Positions 6,370 to 12,016 of a stretch of 17,076 nucleotides of DNA are shown here, piece by piece (the first letter of the stretch is position 1; the number at the start of each line of letters is the position of its first letter). The notes under the pieces are model-generated. The model was given only the letters and a program-made list of their open reading frames with translations. It ran no database searches and had not been told where the DNA came from. The translations under genes and the position numbers were made by a program. Source of the stretch: Faecalibacterium sp. UBA7177 (GTDB lineage: Bacteria > Bacillota > Clostridia > Oscillospirales > Ruminococcaceae); NCBI GenBank assembly GCA_002491225.1, contig DKVN01000148.1, forward strand, positions 2,700 through 19,775, written 5' to 3'.

Positions 6370-6711
6370 AATATCGCAAAAACCGACGTCGAAGAGAAGA
6401 GTAGGTTTTCGACATTGGCCCCCATGGCCGCACGGCCGCAAGAGAGCCCGGAGGGTGGAAACGGGCGGGGCACAGGGAACCGAACATGGCCTCTGAGTTG
6501 CGCGGGCGAGGGGCAGGAGCCCTAAGCCCGCGACGGGTGCGCCCGTTACCGCGCCAGGCTGTAACCGCCGCCGCTGCCCCCTTCCGCTTGTGGGCTCCGG
6601 CCGCGCCGCAGCCGCAAAGGCCGGCCAGCCGCAAGGGGCCGGTAAACCAAGGTGGTACCGCGGGTTTTTTCTGCCCGCCCTTGTTCGCTTAAGAGCAGGG
6701 GCGGGTTTTTT
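6370..6711 (+). promoter_or_regulatory. T-box riboswitch leader, AUG (methionine) specifier
   Basis: The hallmark T-box sequence AAGGTGGTACCGCGG is at 6649-6663. Stem I features are present: the GAAGAGAAGAGTAG element at 6391-6404, an AGAGA bulge followed by a GCCCG...CGGGC hairpin around GAGGGTGG, and the specifier segment GAAC-ATG-GCCTCTGAG at 6482-6497. In the usual register, after GAAC and before a purine and CUCUGAG, the specifier triplet is AUG at 6486-6488, which reads tRNA-Met. UGGU in the T-box bulge can pair with ACCA, consistent with discriminator A73 of tRNA-Met. Uncharged tRNA-Met should stabilise the antiterminator and let transcription into metNIQ. Charged tRNA should favour the terminator at 6674-6711. 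No other specifier register fits the operon as well. Confidence 0.9.
6674..6711 (+). terminator. T-box-controlled intrinsic terminator
   Basis: CCCGCCCTTGTTC (6674-6686) pairs with GAGCAGGGGCGGG (6693-6705), 13 bp including two G-U pairs, around GCTTAA. Six T's follow (6706-6711). It lies just 3' of the T-box sequence, so it is the expression-off structure of the riboswitch. Confidence 0.9.
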
Positions 6712-6764
6712 GTTTGATTTGCGATCCCGGCCCGGCTCATGATAAAGGAGCGTATCAACAGTTT

Positions 6765-7535
6765 ATGATCGAGATCAGCCATTTGACAAAAATTTTCCGG
6801 GATGTCTCGGGCGAGGTGACCGCCCTGCAGGACGCCTCGGCCGTCATCCAGGACGGGGACATCTTCGGCATCATCGGCATGAGCGGCGCGGGCAAAAGCA
6901 CCCTTTTGCGCTGCCTCTGCCTTTTGGAGGAGCCCACCGAGGGCGAAATCCTCCTCGACGGCAAGAGCCTTTCGAGCCTCAAGGGCGAGGAGCGCCGCGC
7001 CGCCCACCGGCAGATGGGGGTGGTGTTTCAGGGCTACAACCTGCTGATGCAGAAGACGGTGGCCGAGAACGTCGCCTTCCCGCTCAAGCTCACCCGCGGG
7101 TACGACAAGGCCGCCGTGGCCGCCCGGGTGGCCGAGCTGCTCGAGCTGGTCGGCCTGGCGGACCGGGCGGCCAGCTACCCCAGCCAGCTCTCGGGCGGGC
7201 AGAAGCAGCGGGTGGCCATCGCCCGGGCGCTGGCGGCCCGCCCGCGGGTGCTGCTGTGCGACGAGCCCACCAGCGCGCTCGACCCACTGACCACCCGCGC
7301 CATGCTGCGGCTGCTCAAAGACATCAACGCAAAGCTCGGCGTCACCATCATCATCATCACCCACGAGCTGGCGGTGGTGCGCAGCATCTGCAACCGGGTG
7401 GCGGTGATCGACCACAGCCGCTTTGTCGAGACCGGCGACGTGTACGAGGTGTTCAACAGCCCCCGCAGCGAGATCACCCGGATGCTGCTGGGCGGCGTAT
7501 ATCACGACGGGGAGGAGGGCGAACCCAATGGCTGA
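6765..7535 (+). CDS. metN: Methionine ABC importer ATPase MetN, short form without NIL domain
   Basis: A 256-residue ABC ATPase that drives methionine import with MetI and MetQ. The Walker A motif GMSGAGKST is at 38-46, Q-loop Gln89, the signature LSGGQKQR at 142-149, Walker B VLLCDEPTS at 162-170 and switch His200. 'GVVFQGYNLL' and 'VFNSPRSEITRMLL' are typical of MetN. E. coli-type MetN is about 340 residues and ends in a NIL/ACT domain that binds methionine for feedback inhibition. This protein stops right after the ATPase core, so that domain is absent. The start ATG at 6765 is 14 bases from the nearest good ribosome binding site (AAAGGAG, 6744-6750), unusually far. A 9-codon mini-ORF ends across this start codon. 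It overlaps metI by 8 bases. T-box controlled. Confidence 0.88.
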   Translation: MIEISHLTKIFRDVSGEVTALQDASAVIQDGDIFGIIGMSGAGKSTLLRCLCLLEEPTEGEILLDGKSLSSLKGEERRAAHRQMGVVFQGYNLLMQKTVAENVAFPLKLTRGYDKAAVAARVAELLELVGLADRAASYPSQLSGGQKQRVAIARALAARPRVLLCDEPTSALDPLTTRAMLRLLKDINAKLGVTIIIITHELAVVRSICNRVAVIDHSRFVETGDVYEVFNSPRSEITRMLLGGVYHDGEEGEPNG

Positions 7536-8196
7536 TTTTCTGGCAAAATACGCGGGCCTGCTAACCGAGGGCACCCTCGAGACCCTCTACATGACCCTCG
7601 TCCCCACCCTGTTCGCCTACCTGCTGGGGCTGCCGATGGGGGTGCTGCTCACCGTGACCAAGCGCGGCGGGGTGAGGCCCGCCCCGCGCTTTCACGCGGT
7701 GTTTGGCTGGGTGGTCAACATCCTGCGCAGCCTGCCCTTTATGATTTTGATGATCTTTGTGATCCCCTTTACCCGGCTGATCGCGGGCACCAGCATCGGG
7801 GCCACCGCCGCCTGTGTGCCGCTGACCATCGCCGCCGCCCCCTTTGTGGCCCGGATGGTCGAGCAGAGCCTCGAGGAGATCGACGCCGGGGTGATCGAGG
7901 CCGCCCGCTGCATGGGCGCGACCGACCTGCAGATCATCACCCGGGTGCTGCTGGTGGAGAGCGTGCCGAGCCTCTTGCGCGGGCTCTCGATCAGCACCAT
8001 CACCCTGCTGGGCTACACCGCCATCACCGGCGCGGTGGGAGCCGGGGGGCTGGGCAACATCGCCTTCCGGTTCGGCTACCAGCGGTACCAGGACGATGTG
8101 ATGTATGTCACGGTGGCGATGCTGATCCTGCTGGTCTGCGTCATTCAGGCTATCTTCAACCGGCTGGCCCGCCACGCGGACAAGCGCAACCGGTGA
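7528..8196 (+). CDS. metI: Methionine ABC importer permease MetI
   Basis: A 222-residue membrane permease of the MetI family. About five hydrophobic segments are visible, for example 'LYMTLVPTLFAYLLGLPMGV' (20-39) and 'MILMIFVIPF' (72-81). The EAA loop that docks on the ATPase is 'EAARCMGATDLQIITRVLL' at 124-142. 'SLPFMILMIFVIPFTR' and 'GYTAITGAVGAGGLGNIA' (162-179) are characteristic MetI segments. Length is normal for the family (about 217). The ATG at 7528 overlaps the end of metN by 8 bases and has GGAGGAGG about nine bases upstream, inside metN, so translation is probably coupled. Together with MetN it forms the transmembrane importer that takes methionine from MetQ. Confidence 0.93.
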   Translation: MADFLAKYAGLLTEGTLETLYMTLVPTLFAYLLGLPMGVLLTVTKRGGVRPAPRFHAVFGWVVNILRSLPFMILMIFVIPFTRLIAGTSIGATAACVPLTIAAAPFVARMVEQSLEEIDAGVIEAARCMGATDLQIITRVLLVESVPSLLRGLSISTITLLGYTAITGAVGAGGLGNIAFRFGYQRYQDDVMYVTVAMLILLVCVIQAIFNRLARHADKRNR

Positions 8197-8388
8197 CCGG
8201 CCGCGCCGCGTTCGGCATAGGCCGCGCCGCTCCCCCGCCCCGCCGCCGGGGCTTCTCATCCCGCATGAACGGGCCGCTTTGCAGGCCTCCGCGCCAAACA
8301 GAGCCGCCCTTTATGGCAGCGGGTCTTGCCCGCTGATAAAACCCCGGGCTGGCGGACCAGCCCAACAACACAATGGAGGGACGAAACA
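8197..8388 (+). other. metI-metQ intergenic spacer with direct repeat and two hairpins
   Basis: This 192-base gap lies within the met operon. GGCCGCGCCGC occurs twice, at 8199-8209 and 8220-8230. Two perfect hairpins follow: AGCGGG-tcttg-CCCGCT (8318-8334) and GGGCTGG-cgga-CCAGCCC (8346-8363). The second sits just before the metQ ribosome binding site GGAGG (8375-8379). Neither has a T-run. They may stabilise a processed metQ mRNA. I see no promoter consensus and no coding remnant of metQ here. Confidence 0.5.
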
Positions 8389-9219
8389 ATGAAAAAGGCA
8401 TTCGCACTGGCCCTTGCTCTTGCGCTGATCCTGGCGCTTGCAGGCTGCGGCGGCTCCGGTTCCGGCTACAAGATCGGCATCCCGGCCGACGCCACCAACG
8501 GCGCGCGGGCGCTGCTGCTGCTCGAGGCGCAGGGCATCCTGACCATGAAAGAGGGGGTGGGCCTTGCCGCCACCGAGCAGGACATCGCCGAAAACCCCTA
8601 CAATGTCGAGATCGTGGCGATGGAGGCGGCCAACCTGCCCGCCAGCCTGCCCGACCTGGACCTCGCGGTGATCAACGGCAACTATGCCAGCGGCGCGGGC
8701 ATCGGAGACACGGTGCTGGTCACCGAGGACGCCGAGAGCGTCGCCGCCCAGACCTACGGCAACATCCTCGCCGTCAAGGAGGGCCGCGAGGATGAACCCG
8801 CCATCCAGGCCCTGCTGGCCGTGCTGATGAGCAGCGAGGTGCAGGACTGGATCGCCGCCAGCTACAACGGCATCGTGATGCCGATGGGCGCCCAGGAGCT
8901 GCCCATCTCCGAGATCACCGAGCCGGTCACCATCAAGGTGGGCGCCTCGCCCAGCCCCCATGCCGAGATCCTTGAGTACGCCAAGCCGATCCTGGCCGAG
9001 CACAATGTCACTTTGGACATCGTGGAGTTTGACGACTACGTCATGCCCAACACCGGCGTGGAGGACGGCTCGCTCGACGCGAACTACTTCCAGCATCAGC
9101 CCTACCTCGACGATTTCAACGCCGAGCAGGGCACCCACATCGCCAGTGTGGGCGTGGTGCACTACGAGCCGATGGGCCTCTACCCCGGCAAAACGGCTAA
9201 CCTCGACTTTGTAAAGTAA
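8389..9219 (+). CDS. metQ: Circularly permuted MetQ methionine-binding lipoprotein
   Basis: A 276-residue substrate-binding lipoprotein for MetNI. The signal peptide is 1-19 with lipobox LAGC and lipidated Cys20. Canonical MetQ runs 'IKVG...FQHKPYL...MGLYS...SLDEL' then 'IAIPNDPTNGARALLLL...ENPKNLKI...AVINGNYA...VVREG...'. Here the second part comes first: KIGIPADATNGARALLLL (28-45), AENPYNVEIVAMEAANLPASL (67-87), AVINGNYA (93-100), NILAVKEG (125-132), then the helix to about 166. After a short linker (167-180) comes the normally N-terminal part: TIKVGASPSPHAEIL (181-195), IVEFDDYVMPNT (211-222), LDANYFQHQPYLDDFN (229-244), EPMGLYPGK (260-268), ending NLDFVK. Both parts are complete, and total length is normal for MetQ (about 270). 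GGAGG precedes the ATG by about nine bases. A terminator follows. Confidence 0.92.
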   Translation: MKKAFALALALALILALAGCGGSGSGYKIGIPADATNGARALLLLEAQGILTMKEGVGLAATEQDIAENPYNVEIVAMEAANLPASLPDLDLAVINGNYASGAGIGDTVLVTEDAESVAAQTYGNILAVKEGREDEPAIQALLAVLMSSEVQDWIAASYNGIVMPMGAQELPISEITEPVTIKVGASPSPHAEILEYAKPILAEHNVTLDIVEFDDYVMPNTGVEDGSLDANYFQHQPYLDDFNAEQGTHIASVGVVHYEPMGLYPGKTANLDFVK

Positions 9220-9264
9220 GCGTTTTTCCGGGCGCTTTTCCGCCCGATTTCCCCGCTTTTTCGC

Positions 9265-9310
9265 GCCGCCCGGCCCCCTTTCGCACCGAAAGGGGCCGGG
9301 CGGCATTTTT
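9265..9310 (+). terminator. Terminator of the met operon
   Basis: GCCGCCCGGCCCC plus CTTTCG (9265-9283) pairs with CGAAAGGGGCCGGGCGGC (9287-9304), an 18-bp stem with one bulged C, followed by ATTTTT. Confidence 0.9.
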
Positions 9311-9325
9311 GCCGCCTCCCCTTTT

Positions 9326-9342
9326 AGTACCTTTTTGGTACT
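9326..9342. promoter_or_regulatory. Dyad upstream of the suf promoter
   Basis: A perfect inverted repeat AGTACC-TTTTT-GGTACT ends 16 bases before the -35 box of the sufCB promoter and is followed by TTTTCCCC. It could be an operator for an Fe-S or iron regulator, or a second short terminator for the met operon (6-bp stem plus T-run). I cannot decide between them from sequence. Confidence 0.4.
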
Positions 9343-9358
9343 TTTTCCCCGTTTCGTC

Positions 9359-9387
9359 TTGACACATCCCCCAAAAAGCCGTATCAT
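9359..9387 (+). promoter_or_regulatory. Sigma-A-type promoter of sufCB
   Basis: TTGACA (9359-9364), 17 bases, TATCAT (9382-9387). The hexamers and spacing are the same as in the met T-box promoter. The predicted start near 9394 leaves a leader of only about 27 bases holding AAGGAGG (9404-9410). Confidence 0.85.
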
Positions 9388-9420
9388 GAGGGACGGAACC
9401 TACAAGGAGGGCACGAACCA

Positions 9421-10149
9421 ATGCTTACGTTAAAAGGGATCGCCTGGGGGCTGCCGGGCGGCGAGGAGATCATCAAGGATGTCAGCTTTACCGCCTCCAC
9501 CGGCAAGTTGGTGGTGGTCACCGGCCCCAACGGCGGCGGCAAAACCAGCCTTGCCAAGCTGATCGCCGGGCTCGAGACCCCCTCGGCGGGCCAGATTTTG
9601 CTGGACGGCGAGGATATCACCCCCCTGGACGTGACCGCGCGGGCGAAGCGGGGGGTGGGGTACGCCTTCCAGCAGCCGGTGCGCTTTAAGGGGCTGACCG
9701 TGCGGGACCTGCTCGAGCTCGCCGCCGGCCGCCCGATGGACGAGGCGGCCCTCTGCACCGTGCTGGGCAAGGTGGGCCTGTGCGCCAACGAGTATATCGA
9801 CCGGGAGCTCAACGCCAGCCTCTCGGGCGGGGAGATCAAGCGGATCGAGATCGCCAGCGTGCTGGCCCGCAAGACCAAGCTCGCCATCTTTGACGAGCCG
9901 GAGGCGGGCATCGACCTCTGGAGCTTTGCCCGGCTGGTCGAGACCTTTGAGGAGCTGCGCAGCAGCGCCGAGGGCACCCTGATGATCATCAGCCATCAGG
10001 AGCGGATTCTGGCCATCGCGGATGAGATCGTGGTCATCGCGGACGGCCGGGTGCGTGCGGCAGGCCCGCGGGAGGAGATCCTGCCCACCCTGCTGGGCGA
10101 CGAACGGGCGGCCCGCTGCCCGCTGGGGAAAGGGAGTGCGGTGGTATGA
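9421..10149 (+). CDS. sufC: SufC-type ATPase for Fe-S cluster assembly
   Basis: A 242-residue soluble ABC ATPase. Motifs: Walker A GPNGGGKTS at 35-43, Q-loop in AFQQP (Gln84), signature LSGGEIKR at 134-141 (SufC uses LSGGE rather than LSGGQ), Walker B LAIFDEPEAGID at 154-165, and switch His192. 'NASLSGGEIKRIEIAS' and 'DEPEAGIDLWSF' are SufC-like. It powers conformational change in the SufB scaffold with which it forms a complex. The next gene overlaps by ATGA, so the two are translationally coupled. SufD, SufS and SufU are not adjacent: this is a two-gene sufCB unit of the minimal SMS type. AAGGAGG lies ten bases before the ATG. Confidence 0.88.
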   Translation: MLTLKGIAWGLPGGEEIIKDVSFTASTGKLVVVTGPNGGGKTSLAKLIAGLETPSAGQILLDGEDITPLDVTARAKRGVGYAFQQPVRFKGLTVRDLLELAAGRPMDEAALCTVLGKVGLCANEYIDRELNASLSGGEIKRIEIASVLARKTKLAIFDEPEAGIDLWSFARLVETFEELRSSAEGTLMIISHQERILAIADEIVVIADGRVRAAGPREEILPTLLGDERAARCPLGKGSAVV

Positions 10150-11072
10150 GCGAATTAAACCAGATCACCGAGAACCTGCTGCGGATGGTCTCGGATTTTG
10201 ACGGCGCGTTCTCGGGGGCCTACAACATCCGGCAGGATGGCGAGTGCGCGGGGCGCAAGTCCAGCGCCAACATCCGCCTCGAAAACAAGACCGACGGCCC
10301 CGGCCTCGTCATTCAGGTGCTGCCCGGCACCAAAGGCGAAACGGTGTATATCCCCGCCTGCGTCACCCACAGCAATGTCGACGACCTTGTCTACAACGAC
10401 TTTTTCATCGGCGAGGGGGCCGATGTGGTGGTCGTGGCCGGCTGCGGCGTCCACTCGGACGGCGAGGAGGAGGCCCGGCACAACGGCATCCACCGCTTTT
10501 TTGTGGGGCGGGGGGCGCATGTCGTCTACCGCGAAAAGCATCTGGGCACCGGCAGCGGCAAAGGCGCGCGCCGGATCGACCCGGTGACCGACATCACCCT
10601 CGCCGAGGACGCCACCCTCGAGATGGACACGGTGCAGCTGGGCGGGGTGGACACCACCGCCCGCAAAACCACCGCAACCCTCGCCGCCCGCGCCAAACTG
10701 ATCGTGCGGGAGCGGCTGCTGACCGAGGAGAGCCAGCAGGCCGAGAGCGACTTTACCGTCACCCTCACCGGCGAGGACTCGGGGGTCGACCTCATCTCCC
10801 GCTCGGTGGCGAAGGGGCACTCGCGGCAGGTCTTTCGCTCCAACCTGCGGGGGCTTGCCCGCTGCACCGGCCACTCCGAGTGCGACGCCATCCTCGCGGA
10901 CGAGGGCAGCGTGCTGGCCCTGCCGGGGCTGGAGGCCTGCAGCCTTGACGCGGCCCTGATCCACGAGGCCGCCATCGGCAAGATTGCGGGCGAGCAGCTG
11001 CTCAAGCTGCGCACCTTAGGCCTCACCGAGCAGGAGGCCGAGGAGAAGATCGTGGCGGGATTTTTGAAATAA
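10146..11072 (+). CDS. sufB: Short SufB-type Fe-S cluster scaffold
   Basis: A 308-residue SufB/SufD-family protein, much shorter than E. coli SufB (about 495). The beta-helix core is recognisable. The C-terminal block 'HSECDAILADEGS' to 'LIHEAAIGKI' and 'LTEQEAEEKIVAGFLK' aligns with the SufB end (QCDSML, EHEATTSRI, ISEEDAISMIVNGF). Cys246, in the position of the SufB cluster cysteine, and His273-Glu274 are all present, which marks it as SufB-like rather than SufD. The N-terminal extension of classical SufB is missing. In the minimal (SMS-type) system one B subunit, as a homodimer with SufC, replaces SufBD. The ATG overlaps the sufC stop (ATGA), and a terminator follows 21 bases after the stop. 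Confidence 0.85.
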   Translation: MSELNQITENLLRMVSDFDGAFSGAYNIRQDGECAGRKSSANIRLENKTDGPGLVIQVLPGTKGETVYIPACVTHSNVDDLVYNDFFIGEGADVVVVAGCGVHSDGEEEARHNGIHRFFVGRGAHVVYREKHLGTGSGKGARRIDPVTDITLAEDATLEMDTVQLGGVDTTARKTTATLAARAKLIVRERLLTEESQQAESDFTVTLTGEDSGVDLISRSVAKGHSRQVFRSNLRGLARCTGHSECDAILADEGSVLALPGLEACSLDAALIHEAAIGKIAGEQLLKLRTLGLTEQEAEEKIVAGFLK

Positions 11073-11093
11073 CCCCATAAAACGCACAAAAAG

Positions 11094-11134
11094 AACGCGG
11101 AGGCTCCCCTTTTGGGAACGCCTCCGCGTTTTTT
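11094..11134. terminator. Bidirectional terminator between sufB and plsY
   Basis: AACGCGGAGGC (11094-11104) pairs perfectly with GCCTCCGCGTT (11120-11130), with an inner TCCC/GGGA pair. Six T's follow on the plus strand, and an A-rich stretch precedes it for minus-strand readout. It separates convergent genes. Confidence 0.9.
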
Positions 11135-11177
11135 ATACGGTCATGCGGTCACGTTTTGCCGCTTTGCGGCCTGCCGC

Positions 11178-11951
11178 TCACTGTTTCCCCTGCTCCCCGC
11201 CGTCCTTTTTATCCTTGTGGAACAGCTTATCGAGGTCAAACTTATACTCGGTGCCCTTGCGCAGCCGCTGGATGTTCGAGCGGTGCATCCAGATCACCAG
11301 CCCGCCCAGAATGGCGGCGCAGATGGCGGGGAACGCGATGTCCGCCCCCCGGTGCCAGCAGTAGAGGGCGGTGAATACCGGGTAGAGGGCCGCCACCGTG
11401 ATGCTGCACAGGCTGGTCATGCGGAAGGCGAAAAACTCGGCAAAAAAGACGACCGCCAGCGCCAGCAGAACCGGCGGCGCGGTGGCGAGGATGGCCCCCG
11501 CCGCGGTGGCCACCCCCTTGCCGCCCTTGAAGTGGAACCAGACCGGCCACAGATGCCCGATCACCGCGCAGAAGGCCGCAATGTAGGCGCCGACCAGCGC
11601 CGCCTCGGGGTCCTGGCTGACCAGCGTGGCCAGAAACCGCCCCAGCAGGGTGGCGACGGCCCCCTTGCCAAGGTCTCCCAGCACGGTGAGCCCGGCCGCC
11701 TTGCCGCCAAAGGTGCGCAGCATGTTGGTGCTGCCCGCGTTGCCGCTGCCGTGGGTGCGGATATCGTCCTTGTACAGCTTTTTGCTGAGCAGGATGCCAA
11801 AATCAAGGCTGCCGATCAGGTAGGCCAGCACCGCCCCCAGCACCCACATCCCGACCGTCGGCCAGGAAAAGGGGCTGGTGACGAAGATGGCGGTGGGCCC
11901 GTCCGCCCCGCCGATAATGCCCAGAGAAGCATGACAGATGGAATGCAGCAT
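11178..11951 (-). CDS. plsY: Acyl-phosphate:glycerol-3-phosphate acyltransferase PlsY with an N-terminal GGADGPT extension
   Basis: An integral membrane enzyme that moves the acyl group from acyl-phosphate to glycerol-3-phosphate, giving lysophosphatidate. Family motifs: 'GSLDFGILLSK' (47-57), HGSGNAGSTNMLRTFG (67-82), LGDLGKGAVATLLG (91-104), FKGGKGVAT (141-149) and HRSNIQRLRKGTE (223-235). At 257 residues it is 40-60 longer than usual. The C-terminus has a charged tail (DKLFHKDKKDGGEQGKQ). The N-terminus has about 33 extra residues containing GIIGGADGPTAIFVTS (11-26), a motif I know from the Na+-translocating decarboxylase beta subunit (OadB). The ATG at 11951 has GGAGG nine bases upstream, so the extension should be translated. 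The gene follows der on the same strand, 65 bases away. Confidence 0.92.
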   Translation of the reverse strand: MLHSICHASLGIIGGADGPTAIFVTSPFSWPTVGMWVLGAVLAYLIGSLDFGILLSKKLYKDDIRTHGSGNAGSTNMLRTFGGKAAGLTVLGDLGKGAVATLLGRFLATLVSQDPEAALVGAYIAAFCAVIGHLWPVWFHFKGGKGVATAAGAILATAPPVLLALAVVFFAEFFAFRMTSLCSITVAALYPVFTALYCWHRGADIAFPAICAAILGGLVIWMHRSNIQRLRKGTEYKFDLDKLFHKDKKDGGEQGKQ

Positions 11952-11980
11952 ACGGTTTTTCCTCCCTCACTGTGTAGCCT

Positions 11981-12004
11981 GCGCGGGCGTTCAGCCGCCC
12001 GCGC
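11981..12004 (-). other. Intercistronic hairpin between der and plsY
   Basis: GCGCGGGCG and CGCCCGCGC form a perfect 9-bp stem with a 6-base loop. No T-run follows on the minus strand, so it is probably an mRNA-stability or processing stem inside the operon rather than a terminator. Confidence 0.5.
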
Positions 12005-12016
12005 CTGATGAACGTC

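Noticed and set aside
8326..8388. Upstream extension of metQ by 21 codons
   Set aside because: It would place 21 non-hydrophobic residues before the signal peptide and ignore the GGAGG nine bases before the ATG at 8389.
8389..9219. MetQ order explained by frameshift or two overlapping gene fragments
   Set aside because: The frame is open from signal peptide to stop with both halves complete and no stop, start or shift at the seam.
10146..11072. SufD instead of SufB
   Set aside because: Cys246 and the His273-Glu274 pair in the C-terminal block match SufB; SufD lacks this cysteine.
11112..12008. 298-codon plus-strand open frame over plsY
   Set aside because: The product is a compositionally odd shadow with no domain; PlsY motifs on the other strand are unambiguous.
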